Of a stretch of 64,000 nucleotides of DNA, positions 13,657 through 25,289 are shown one piece after another; positions within the stretch are counted from its first letter, which is position 1, and each line of letters starts with the position of its first letter. The position numbers were made by a program, and so were the translations under genes. The stretch is from Selaginella tamariscina (taxonomy: Eukaryota > Streptophyta > Lycopodiopsida > Selaginellales > Selaginellaceae): assembly GCA_003024785.1 (NCBI GenBank), contig PUQB01000050.1, positions 769,504 to 833,503 of the forward strand, given 5' to 3'. The notes below the pieces were generated by a model. It ran no database searches. It saw only the letters and a list, made by a program, of their open reading frames with translations, and had not been told where the DNA came from.

Positions 13657-14000
13657 GAAAAGGTGAGAATTATTGGGGATGCCTAGCACGTACATTCTTT
13701 AGTATACAATAAAATGTGTATTGTGTCAGAGAGAACATTGGCGCAATCTTGGGAAAACCTGGGATTGCATATATTCTACGTATTTAAATACCATTTTCAA
13801 ATCTGCTACAGGGACAAGATCTTAACCGCCCAGTACACCCGTGCTTTTCTTACCTTACGACGTAACTAAGCTAACGGCATATGCGGGCATATTCTGTCAG
13901 GTTGACGTGAACAGCTAGCTATGGTTGTTGTTCACTCCACCTCGTGTAGCGCTTCTCGTCTCGTATGATCGGCTTCCGGAGAAGTAGATGTGATCGGAAG
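13657..14000. other. Intergenic spacer between CCS and the Kazal gene
   Basis: About 340 bp with no coding signal. It should contain the CCS 3' end and the promoter of the next gene. An in-frame upstream ATG for the Kazal gene lies at 13965. Confidence 0.6.
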
Positions 14001-14505
14001 ATGCGGCTCTGTCTGTGGATTCTCGCGCTCCTCTGCTCGTTTTCTGCTTCCAGTGCACTTCTTCAGGTACGTTTTCACGAAGACCTCCGTTTTCTTCATG
14101 AAAATCTCGTTTTTCCTCAGTAAAATTTCCGTTTTTTCATCAAAATCTCTATTTTTCTCATCAAAATCGCGTTTTTTGCGAAGCCGCTTTTACGATGCAC
14201 GTTTTGAAGCGACTGGTCTGAGATTTCTTCTCTTTATTTTCAGAAGGAAACATTCATGAACCCGGCGAGGCCCTTGGTTTGCGTTTGCCCGGACGATCCA
14301 GCGCAGCCGGTTTGCGGAATCGATGGCAAGACATACAGCAGCAAATGCATGGTAAGAACAGAGATCGTGAATCTTGTCCGAGACGTTTAACCGAAATCTT
14401 CAATGTTTCTTGGTTCAGGCCGCTTGCCGGAACGTGGAGGTGAAATCGAAAGGCCCGTGCTGGAAAAGATCGTTCTTTGCATCCAAATTCCTTAAGCAGG
14501 TCTAG
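14001..14505 (+). CDS. Small secreted Kazal-type serine protease inhibitor
   Basis: Three exons (14001-14066, 14244-14351, 14419-14505) join in frame to 87 codons without any correction. Residues 1 to ~22 form a clear signal peptide (MRLCLWILALLCSFSASSAL), so the product is secreted. The mature part carries one Kazal domain with six cysteines in the order VCVCP, PVCGIDGKTYSSKC, MAAC, GPC. The C3-C4 gap is 10 and C4-C5 is 3, both typical; the C2-C3 gap is 8, one more than the classical 7. By the usual numbering the P1 residue is Asp (CPD). A basic tail follows (KRSFFASKFLKQV). An in-frame ATG at 13965 would add 12 residues; I chose 14001 because the signal peptide then begins at the N-terminus. 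Intron 1 contains degenerate copies of a ~25-bp unit (TTTTTCTCATCAAAATC). Confidence 0.88.
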
Positions 14506-15318
14506 CGTTTCTTCATGCATATTCTTCCCGCATTCTTCCAGGTTTTGATGAGCAAATTTGCTCCGGTTTAGTAACTTGCAATACTAGTATTAATTTTCAA
14601 ACTTTAATTTACTTTGTCTGTTGTAAAGCTTGTCAATAGTGAGTCACGTTTGTTAAATTAATTTACAGCATTTAATTTATAAGTTTACAGGTTGTAATTT
14701 AAGTTTTAACATTTCTTTTCTCTAGTTTGTTGTAATAATTAAATTAAAGATTTCGTAATAGTTTATTAAAAAAATTTACCTATAGTTTCACATTGGTTTG
14801 ATTTAATAAGATTGCTTTTTTCTATATGCTTAGTTTGCGTTTGGTTTGCCTCCACGTTTCAGATTGGTCTATTCTGAGTAATTAGTGTGCGGTCCGGTTT
14901 CACATCCGTTTGTTTTGCATCTTTATTAAACAGTTTTGTTTTGCTAAAGTCTTTTATGTCGGTTTTTTTAATTAAATAGTTTCCTTAGTTTGCCTCTTGT
15001 TCCAGTTTTATTAAATTTTTGTGATAGATAATTTGCCACGGTTACCTCTAGTTTGCCTCCAAGTTTCACATCTTGGTTAATTTAATTTGCCGCCAATTTC
15101 TGTAACAGGATTCGAACCGTGCAACGACGACGCCTAGGGTACGAAACCGTGTACGGCTAATTTAACAGCTTGGCGGGAAGCCAGCGGTGGAGATGAAATA
15201 GAAGAATCTAGATGCTTGATCGGACGGCCGGGAGTGCGCCGAAGGCACACGAAGCTTCTGAGCCTTCGTTAAAAAGCTTGGCACTAGCAAGGTCTTTCGA
15301 AGGAAACCTATCTTAACG
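14506..15318. other. Intergenic spacer upstream of HSP70
   Basis: AT- and T-rich, with loose repeats of AGTTTGCCTCCAAGTTTCAC near 14780, 14845, 14990 and 15050. The last ~200 bp are GC-richer and probably hold the HSP70 promoter and leader. A tRNA-like GGATTCGAACC at about 15,110 was examined and rejected. Confidence 0.55.
15250..15261 (+). promoter_or_regulatory. Possible heat-shock element
   Basis: CGAAGCTTCTG holds two perfect inverted heat-shock pentamers (GAA-GC-TTC) about 65 bp before the HSP70 start; a third pentamer in the right phase is imperfect (AGCC). It could also lie in the transcribed leader, so the call is tentative. Confidence 0.3.
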
Positions 15319-17415
15319 ATGGCGGGCAAGGGTGAAGGACCTGCAATAGGTATTGATCTGGGAACGACTTACTCGTGTGTCGGTGTCTGGCAGCATGATC
15401 GCGTTGAGATCATCGCCAATGATCAAGGTAACCGCACGACTCCATCATATGTTGCCTTCACGGATACCGAGCGTCTTATCGGTGATGCGGCCAAGAATCA
15501 GGTCGCGATGAATCCCGCCAACACTGTCTTCGGTAAGTCTCTACTGATATCGTTCTTTTCCTTAGATCTGGTTAAAAAATACGTGATTTTGAATCGTATC
15601 CCTCGTTTTTGTTGTGTAAAATACGTGATTTTGTGTTTCTTGAAGGTATTAATTGGTTTGTTAACAGATGCGAAGCGGTTGATTGGAAGGAGGTTCACCG
15701 ACCCAACAGTGCAGGCCGACATCAAGTTGTGGCCCTTCAAGGTGTTCGCAGGACCAGGCGATAAGCCCATGATCCAGGTGAATTATAAGGGTGAGGAGAA
15801 GCAGTTCGCGGCAGAGGAGGTATCCTCCATGGTCTTGACCAAGATGAAGGAGATTGCAGAGGCTTTCTTGGGAACCACCGTGAAGAACGCAGTGGTTACA
15901 GTACCAGCTTACTTCAACGACTCACAGAGGCAGGCTACCAAGGATGCTGGTGTCATTGCCAGCTTGAACGTGATGCGAATCATCAACGAGCCCACTGCTG
16001 CTGCTATTGCTTACGGTCTTGACAAAAAGGCTACCAGTATTGGTGAGAAGAATGTGCTTATCTTCGACTTGGGTGGTGGTACGTTCGATGTTTCACTGCT
16101 GACGATTGAAGAGGGTATCTTTGAGGTGAAGCCACTGCTGGAGATACCCATCTCGGAGGTGAAGACTTTGACAACCGGATGGTGAACCACTTCGTGCAAG
16201 AGTTCAAGAGGAAGTACAAGAAGGACATCACTGGACAGGCTAGGGCTTTGAGGCGGCTTCGGACTGCTTGTGAGCGGGCGAAGAGGACTCTCTCATCGAC
16301 TGCACAGACAACCATCGAAATTGATTCTCTCTATGAGGGGATTGACTTTTACTCAACCATCACTAGGGCTAGGTTCGAGGAGCTTAACATGGACCTGTTC
16401 AGAAAGTGCATGGAGCCGGTTGAGAAGTGTCTGAGGGATGCCAAGATGGACAAGAACAGTATTCACGATGTGGTCCTCGTTGGTGGTTCTACACGTATCC
16501 CGAAGGTTCAGCAGCTTCTCCAGGACTTCTTCAACGGGAAGGAGCTCTGCAAGAGTATCAACCCGGATGAAGCTGTTGCTTACGGAGCAGCGGTTCAGGC
16601 AGCCATCTTGAGTGGAGAGGGTAATGAAAGGTGCAGGACCTGCTTCTGCTTGATGTCACGCCTCTTTCTCTCGGTTTGGAGACGGCTGGTGGAGTCATGA
16701 CAGTGTTGATCCCGAGGAACACGACCATTCCCACGAAAAGGAACAGGTGTTCTCGACATACTCTGATAACCAACCTGGAGTGCTGATCCAGGTGTACGAG
16801 GGTGAAAGGTCCCGGACTCGGGATAACAACTTGCTGGGCAAGTTCGAGCTGTCTGGTATCCCACCGGCTCCTAGGGGTGTTCCGCAGATCAACGTATGCT
16901 TCGACATTGATGCGAATGGTATCCTGAACGTGTCGGCTGAGGACAAGACAACCGGACAGAAGAACAAGATTACCATTACTAATGACAAAGGGAGGTTGAG
17001 CAAGGACGAGATAGAGAAGATGGTACAAGACGCCGAAAAGTACAAGTCGGAGGATGAAGAGCACAAGAAGAAGATAGAATCGAAGAACTCACTGGAGAAT
17101 TATGCGTACAACATGAGGAACACGATCCGGGATGAGAAGGTAGCTGGTAAGTTAGATCCTGCCGACAAGAAGAAGATTGAGGATGCAGTGGAGAGCGCGA
17201 TCGTCTGGCTGGATCAGAACCAGCTTGCGGAGGCGGACGAGTTCGATGACAAGATGAAGGAGCTGGAGAGTATATGCAACCCGATCATTGCGAAGATGTA
17301 CCAGGGAGGGGAAGGGCCGAGTCCGGCTGGGTTTGGAGCTGACATGGGTGGTGCCGGTGCCGGTGCCGGAGCCGGTTCTGGTGGAGCTGGCCCCAAGATT
17401 GAGGAAGTCGATTAA
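15319..17415 (+). CDS. HSP70: Cytosolic heat-shock protein 70 (Hsc70 type)
   Basis: ATP-driven chaperone of cytosol and nucleus. Exons 15319-15532 and 15668-17415 are split in the Asp codon of [14 protein letters not shown], the conserved intron position of plant cytosolic Hsc70 genes. Three single bases are missing: near 16129 (GTGAAGCCACT), 16630 (AATGAAAGGTG) and 16738 (ACGAAAAGGAAC), all in short A or G runs. With these restored the coding length is 655 codons, normal for the family. The nucleotide-binding signatures [13 protein letters not shown] and [13 protein letters not shown] are present, as are the [11 protein letters not shown] motif, the substrate-binding domain and a Gly/Ala-rich tail ending in EEVD, the cytosolic TPR-cochaperone motif. 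Nothing suggests decay other than the three indels, so I treat the gene as functional. Confidence 0.96.
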
Positions 17416-17545
17416 ATTGATTTTAATTGTTGTTAGCGAGTCTGATCCCGGGTGGTTTTGATTTCGTATACTTGATGAATTCTTAATGAAGAACATTGTT
17501 TTTCTGTATATACCACTTTCTGACAACTGAAACAGTATACTTCTG

Positions 17546-17697
17546 TGTTTTAAATAATGATTAGGGTTGTTTATATGTAATGTTTTAAATAATGATTAGA
17601 GTTGTTTATATGTAATGTTTTAAATAATGATTAGGGTTGTTTATATGTAATGTTTTAATAAATAATGATTAGGGTTGTTTTAAATAATGATTAGGGT
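17546..17697 (+). repeat. 35-bp tandem repeat between HSP70 and bL34c
   Basis: Copies of a 35-bp unit (core TTTTAAATAATGATTAGGGT) start at 17546, 17581, 17616 and 17651, followed by a partial copy at 17677. The copies are nearly identical apart from one GGG-to-GAG change and a small insertion. The array ends 12 bp before the bL34c start codon and so probably forms that gene's leader or core promoter. Confidence 0.9.
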
Positions 17698-17709
17698 AAG
17701 AGATAAGGT

Positions 17710-18718
17710 ATGGCTATGGCGATGGTGCCTGTGGGGAGGGCGCCAGTGTATATACCGGCTTCATCTCCGTTTAAATCTTCGCGCGCAGGATTGGCAATGT
17801 CCTCATTTGTTTCACATTCTGCACTCTCTTCTGCTCAAGCATTCTCAGGTTCGTAAACACAAATGCAGGTGTCCGGTGCTTGATGTTTGTTTACACATTT
17901 AAAATACAAACAAAGATTAACTTAGTATAGTTCTTATATATCATCATCAATTGCTTGTTTAATTTGTTTATATTTATATTCCTCTCTACATTCTATAGAC
18001 TTCATGCGACGTTTATATATATATATATAGGCATATGCTACGATTCCTTTATATCGTTTGTGTATATTATATTATTAACATTGCTTAATCACGCTAAGCC
18101 ATGTCATATCACCGTCGTAAGAGAGAGATCTCGAGCTTATATACTGTGTGTGTATATACACGGAGCTTGATGTTATGTACATATGCCATTGATGTTAACC
18201 ACTTCGATGCTTATATTGTTCTTATTGTGGGTCATGTGTGTGTGTTTTTGTGAGACGTTCTTTTAGGCAAGATCGCCATAGTAATCTCTCTCTCTCTCTT
18301 CTCTCACACACACACACACGCGCGCGCGCGCGCGCGCGCTTACTGTGCATTACCATGTTGGATCATAACGTGGTTAAACACGCACAGAGCAGACATATAC
18401 GCACACCCTTGTGTGTGTGTGTGTGCGTGTGTTATGTATATACATGGATTTGTTTGTATAGGAATGTCACTTGGGTTATTTTACAAGACAAGCAGCCAGC
18501 AGTGTGAGAAGCGAGGATACCGTCTCATAGTCCGTGCAGGGAAGACATCAATGGCATGTACAAAGAGGTCAAGATCCCGCAAGTCAAGGGCTCGAGCTCA
18601 GGGCTTCCGTGCACGGATGGCAACACCCGGTGGCCGGAATGTTCTCCGGCGAAGGCGTAGAAAGGGTCGTAAGGTTCTTGTTCCTCAGTCTAATCCCAAC
18701 AGTGGGAAACGTGCTTAA
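17710..18718 (+). CDS. rpl34: Plastid large-subunit ribosomal protein bL34c
   Basis: Component of the chloroplast 50S ribosomal subunit. Two exons (17710-17848 and 18462-18718) join to 132 codons with no correction; the intron interrupts the Gly codon of AFSGMSLG. Exon 1 encodes a Ser/Ala-rich plastid transit peptide beginning [14 protein letters not shown]. Exon 2 encodes the L34 domain: [20 protein letters not shown], then [19 protein letters not shown], ending NPNSGKRA. The signature matches plastid L34 rather than a mitochondrial copy. The 613-bp intron is the longest in this gene cluster and carries compound (TC)n(AC)n(GC)n and (GT)n tracts. The start is the first of three close in-frame ATGs. 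The gene follows HSP70 on the same strand with a tandem repeat in between. Confidence 0.93.
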
Positions 18719-19029
18719 CTTATCTCTTTATTTCTCTTTTAATCTTTATAGTTATATGTATAAGAAATCAAATACTAAATTCCTTATATTTAGTTTACAT
18801 GTATATATAAGTGTAGATGCATATGTATGCAGTTTATATAAACTACTGCTGAAGTTTATTAAGATAAGGTCATTATATGCATTATTATAAAATATGACAT
18901 ATTGTGAACACATATAAATAATCAAAATATACAAACATTTTTTCCGTACATAATAGCGTAAGATATGCACTCTTAATATAAAATGTAGTAAGGTATATTC
19001 TCAGAATATTCTTTTATGATACATGCGAA

Positions 19030-19330
19030 TATGCTTAAGAAACCTAACTAGGGTTTTAGGGGCGGCTGAGAGAGAAGGAGAACGCTTCACAATGACCATG
19101 GTGCAGTTTTAATCCCGTAGCATCTGTGGTCCGTTGGGAGCGGAGAGAGATTGTGAGAATATTTGAGAAGCAGGTCCCAATTTTTTCATGGATTTGTTTT
19201 CAAGCTTCTTCTCTACATATAAATTCCGGTACTTATTTCTAATGTTTCCACTGATATATGGCCGAATCCAAAGGAGTACATATAATTTTTGTACTCCGAT
19301 TTCACGCGGCCAAGATGTTTATACAGCAAT
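19030..19330. other. Unassigned island of balanced composition
   Basis: Begins with CTAGGGTTTTAGGGGCGGCT, which resembles a plant 5' leader, and is much less AT-rich than its flanks. The only ATG-led frame near the start is very short. I see no protein, tRNA or snRNA signature. It may be a transcribed leader, a non-coding RNA or a gene remnant. Confidence 0.3.
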
Positions 19331-22300
19331 AATTTGTATAGAGAGTTTAACATATGTTTAGCTCACAATTGTTTGCTGGAAAATTGTATATTGGAGGTGT
19401 GTTTGAGAGAGAGAGAGCCCCAAGTGAGATGATGTTATATATTGTTTCCCTATTGGCCTGATTATAGTCTGTATGATGGCTTTTTATGAAATTTGGTGAC
19501 TGATCACATATGGGGCGTTTAATTTATGTATGTGAGCTTAAGATGCCAATGATGCTTTTATATTGCACGTATTAGCTGACTATATTGTGGAGAAAACAAT
19601 AGCTCCCTGAGGCATCTGAGGCGCGCGCGCGCGTGTGTGAGAGAGAGAGAGAGAGTAGTATTCTTATGTCATTATATAAATGTACATTCCTCTTTAATAT
19701 ATATACATGACTTAGCGGAGGAGCTTTACATACAAACTGTTTTTTTCAGTTTTCTGGTTATGTATGGACGATGTTACTTCTAGTATTATTTTATTGTAAG
19801 ATACATTTAGACCAGCTTGTATGTATCATGAATATGTGGTTGTTTATGACATTGAACTTTTAAATCTAAATTCTTTAATTAAGATCATTATTTGACTTTT
19901 TCTTAAACATAATTATTATTAAAATACTTTATTATTATTAGATTATTAATATTTCTTAAACATTAAAAATATATTATTAAAATGTAAATTATTCTTTAAA
20001 CACTTTTAAGTATTAAAATCTACTACATTATACTATTTTGGAATTTATATATTTAATTACAATCTAATATTATGATAAGTTAAAATTATAAGTTAATAAT
20101 AATAATGACATTTGCCCCTTTTTATATCTGCTTTTAAATTGATATATATTTAAAATAATTATTAGATGAAATGAAATTTATTATTTAATTGTTTATTATT
20201 TAGGGAAAGACTTTTATAAAATTTATAATTTAAAGTTTGAACTTTCAAATTCATTTATTTAAATAAAATTTGAATTTTTTGAGATTTTAAATATAGATGG
20301 AGTCTTAGGTAGTGTTGAAACATGAAAAACTGGCCACCCATTTAAACTTAATATAATTTTTTATTTCAATTCTAAATAATAATATCCTTGTACATCAAGG
20401 TGGAGGTGAAGTGGAGGTAGGTTTTAATGCAAGTGTGGAAAGATATATATATGATTTTTTTCAAGCACAATTTTCCATTATAATTTAATTAAGTATAATT
20501 AATATAAGGGGGAAATTTTTAATATTTAACAAACTAATTTTAATTTTTAATTATATTGTATTGTAATATATGTTTGATTAAATATTATTTAATAATTTTT
20601 AAAATATATTTAAAGATTGAAAACTTGTAAAATGTGAGAGGTTCAAATTTAATTATAATTAACAAAATATTTTTTTAATTAAAATATCTTAATTTTAAAC
20701 TAGCATCTTAACACTTATTTATTTTAAATTTTTTTCTTACCATTTGTTTTGAATTCAAATAAATTTATAAAATTTTGTTTTGACTTGTAAGAATATATTC
20801 AAACATAACTTGAATATCGATTTCTCGATCGATTGTAATAATTTAATGTTGTTCAGAAAATAATTTTATAAAATAAACATTTACATTAGAAAATTATAAA
20901 TAAGTTATTTATGAAATATTAAAAAAATATGATTCTTAATTAAATTTGATAAATCCTCGTCTTAAATAATTGTATATGAATAAAGTCAAGACATAAGAAA
21001 TTTTATTTATAAAAAAAATAATTATGTATTATCAAAATATCAATTAAAAAATAAGTTTTAACAAGCATTATAATTGATTTTTAAGTACATTAAACATGAA
21101 AAACATTTTACATACTTTTAAAAGTTTGTTTTATTTTTATTTAAAACAATATATTTTTTAGTTTGGAAAATTATTTTTAATATTGTTAATCTGTTTCTCG
21201 ATGGTTATAATATAATATTTTTTTTAATTTTAATTTTGCACCATTATAATTGAAATTATTGTAATTAACACATAATTTTTCATAAGTTATAATTCACAAC
21301 AACTAAAAATCATTAACTCAATTATATAAATATTTAATAAGTACCCTTCAAAAATATTTATAAATTAAAAATGTATTTACCATTAAACAAATTATTTATT
21401 AAATATGTTTTTATATTTCACTATATATATAGTTTTTATTCATGCTTGATTTTAAAGTATATTACTTTAAAAACCATTTGAGTCACCTTAATATTTAATA
21501 AAACACATACATTAAAATTAATATGAATAAATCCCTAACAATTATTTAATAAACATGTTATATATTAAATAAGTTATTTTAAGACTTTTATTTTAATTTA
21601 TCATAAAAATTCATAATAGTCAATATTAAGGAATAGTAAAACATATTTATGTTGTATAAAACAATTATAAACATTATGTTATAAAAACAAATACTTCTTT
21701 TAACATAAAATAATTTTTAAACATTATGTTATATACACATAATATTTCTTTTAATAAATTAAATAATATATGGTTTAAATATGGCAAACAACATATTTTA
21801 TGTTTTCCTCACATTTATTTAAGTAAACTATAAAAAAAATAAAATGAATATTATTCATTAAAATTTTAAATGAAATAATATGTAACCCATTCAATTAAAA
21901 TAAATTTTAACTTATATCATTACCACCTTAATATTATTATTTAAATAAATAAATAAATATTTTTTAAAATAAAATAAAGTTTACCATTTATAACATATAT
22001 CAAATTATTAACATAATCTTTTTTAAAATTTACTCTTAAGTTAATTGCTTAAATAAAAATTTAAATTTTTAATTAAAACATATTCTTAATATATTTCAAA
22101 TCCTTATTTTAAATAATGATTTTCAAATGAAATATATATACAAATTATGATATAATTTTAAGATATATATTTTAAAAATGAAAAGAAATCATATTTAATA
22201 CATCAAATTCAAATGAGCTTTTAAAATTAAACACAAATAAAAAATAAATACTAAATATAAAGTATTAAAAATGAAAGCATTATAACAAAAATCCATAATT

Positions 22301-22969
22301 ATATATACTTATGGTTAGAACTTATTAATAAATACATTATGCATTTAATATTTATCACTTATTACATTAGAGTTTTTTTTTTTTTTAAATTCTTACAATA
22401 TAAAGAAATTTAAAGAATAATTAAGTATATTAAATATGTGATTATTGAGTACAGTTCGAGATTAATTTTAGTATTTAATTATTTAATATGTCACTTATTT
22501 TTTAAGTATTCAATACTTTGTGATATAAAATAATCAAGATTAACTTACATATAAATAATATTCATAAGACGTATTATTTCAAAAAAAAGAATTTAATTCG
22601 TAGTTTCAAAATTTGTACATATTTTAGTTATTATTTATTAATAATTAAGAATACATAATTAAAAAACACCAACATAAACATATATATACACTTGTACACT
22701 TCAACACACATGTTTACATGATTTTATGATTTAAGAACTATTATAATTCTAAATAAGATAATGTTATACTCAACAAATTTTAAAACATTTTTTAAATTTT
22801 ACACATAACAAATTAAAAATCATTTAGTAAAATAAAATAATATTGAATTAATTTTTCTTTCATACTTAATATATTAATTTTGAACTACCTTTATAATTTT
22901 TTAAATTCTTTTATATTATTCATCTAATGATTATCCTAAACTTTTTGAATTAAAATAAGAATTTCAACA

Positions 22970-23390
22970 TAATAATAACTTAAAAGAGAAAAGGAAGAGA
23001 GAATTAAGTTATTGCATATTTAGTAATTTAAAAAAGTTAAAATAAATAAATTATCACATACATATAATAACTTAAAATAAAAGAAAAATTAAGTTATCAC
23101 ATATATACAATAATATGGAAAGAGATTCTATGTGTTACAATTACACAATAATTTGAAGAAAAAAAAAAAAATTAAATTATCACAGACACATAATAATTTA
23201 AAAAAAAAATTTTATGTGTTATCACATACACATACTAACTTAGTTATAAAATTAACGAAAGAAGAAGAAAGTTTATTTATCATATATTTAAAAAAGAGAG
23301 AGTTATTATATATACATAATAATTTAAAAAGTTAAGAGAAATTAGGCAATAACTTAAAAGAAAATTAAGTTATCATATAAAATATCAAAT
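22970..23390. repeat. Degenerate array of AT-rich hairpin units
   Basis: About seven diverged copies of TAATAACTTAAAAGAAAATT followed by AAGTTATCACATACACA are strung together with spacing of roughly 40-70 bp. Within each unit TAACTT(AA) and (TT)AAGTTA are inverted, so single strands could form short stem-loops. No coding potential. Confidence 0.55.
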
Positions 23391-25289
23391 TGAGTTAAAG
23401 GTATGACTTAAAAAATAAGTTAAGAATAACAATTATGTTAAAGGTTCGACTTAAGAATTTAGTCGTTGGGTTAAGAATTATTAAATAATTAACTTTAATT
23501 TAAACATAAACTCATTATGAATTGGGTTAAGATTTTAACTTAAGAATAAATTCATTAAATTAAAAAAGTCAAGACCTAGGAGCTTAATAATAAACTCACC
23601 AAGATAATAATTTAAGTGTTCCAATTAGAAATAAATTCACTATATTAAGAATATATCATAGTTTTAAATCACTACAACACACATATCTTCATATTTTAAA
23701 TGTAAATATTATTTTTATAAATCTTATTAAAAGATTGCATTTAGATTACATAAATAACTTAAAACTAAATCAAGGGGCTCTCAGAATTTAAGACACATGA
23801 AGTTATATAAAATTAAAATTATTTAATTGTAAATCATTTAAATAATAAATTAGTTTCTTCTTTGCATGTATGCAAGAATTTTTACTTTGATATTGAAAGA
23901 ATAATAATTGAATTTTTATAACTGTGTGTGTGTGTTTTTGCTGCTTCTGGACATTAGTAAGATATAATGTACATTTTGGTTTGTATTTATGCTTGTATTT
24001 ATTCATGAATTATACCAGAATATTCTCATACATGGCATTTGTTTATTAACAATAGATCCATGTATCTTTTTAGAGAGAATTTTAGAATATGCTTGAATGT
24101 GTTTAAATATATTAAATGTATATTCATATTTAGATCTAGTATAATTATTATCTCTTGGATAAATTTTATTCATATATAACATTTTAAAACACATGTATAT
24201 TATAGTTTACATAGAAAAACATAACCTTAGTATAGACACATATATATTTAAAGATATTACATACATAAATGTATTAAAATACAAAAAAATTTATATTAAA
24301 ACTTAAAATGGTAATCATGTCCTCCCACGTAAGATAATTTAACACAAATTTAAATAAACACACAAACAACATATTTATATTTCAATCAAACTCAATACAT
24401 CCATAAGATATATTGCAACTAAGCTTTCTTATCTTAAAAAAAATAACTTAAATTAATTATTACTAATATTTAAATAAAATTTAGAGTGAAATAAAATTTA
24501 ATATATAAGATTAAAGATATGTTCAATTGCATCATCGAATTCAGAAAAGTTTACAATATATATTAGGATATTTTATTAATGTTATTTATATAGCTGTGTG
24601 CTACACACACACATCTCTGTGTGTGTGTGGTGTGTGTATTATTTTTCAAGTTACTACTTTCTTTAATTATACATAAGAATATTGAAGATTTATAAAAATA
24701 TCAAACAAATCAATATTTTCAACATAAACTAACGAAAGATAATAAGGAACTCGTTAAAATACTATATATAATTTAACTTTCACTGTCAAACTTAAATTGA
24801 ATTTAGGGTACACATTCAAACTTAAATTCAAACTTAAGGGATATACATTTAAATTTACATTACATAAAACATTGTAATTATAACGTTTATGTAATATGTT
24901 TTATGTAACACACACAATTTGAATGGGTGTAAATTTGAGGGATTTATTCTAGAATATTTCCACTTACGTATTTAATTAAAACTCATCCACTTGTTTACTC
25001 TTAATAACACTCAACAGTTGGAAATGCCAAATTACGTATTCCATATTATCTTTGTCGGTAATCGTATGTCATTCCAACCTTCTGCTAAGCTGGAATTTAA
25101 AAATATCCATAAACACGTTGTGTGTTTCACACAACTGAATAAATAACACATTTTATTACAGACTTTGTCAATGTATATAATATTATTTTCTTAATAAATT
25201 GTTATGAAAGTTACGTATTCAATTCAACTACTTCTATCTCTCTATGTGTATTTAAGAAGAGCTATTCCTAATGCATAACGTGTACCAAA

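Larger units (their letters stand above)
18719..25289. other. 6.5-kb very AT-rich gene desert
   Basis: No gene is supported on either strand. The only compositional break is an island at about 19,030-19,330 (listed separately) followed by a (GC)n(GT)n(GA)n tract at 19,620-19,655. From about 19,850 the sequence is almost entirely A and T, with frequent TTTAAATT-type motifs and a degenerate hairpin array at 22,970-23,390. Short reading frames here have low-complexity translations and no family resemblance. Confidence 0.65.

Noticed and set aside
15105-15125. tRNA-like T-loop (GGATTCGAACC) on the minus strand
   Set aside because: The flanking bases do not form a 5-bp T-stem or any acceptor stem, so it is not a tRNA gene.
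15250-15310. A full three-pentamer heat-shock element
   Set aside because: Only two pentamers are perfect and the third is off by two bases; listed with low confidence instead.
16558-17064. Long reading frames opposite and across HSP70
   Set aside because: They are shadows of the highly constrained HSP70 frame; they have no independent family resemblance.
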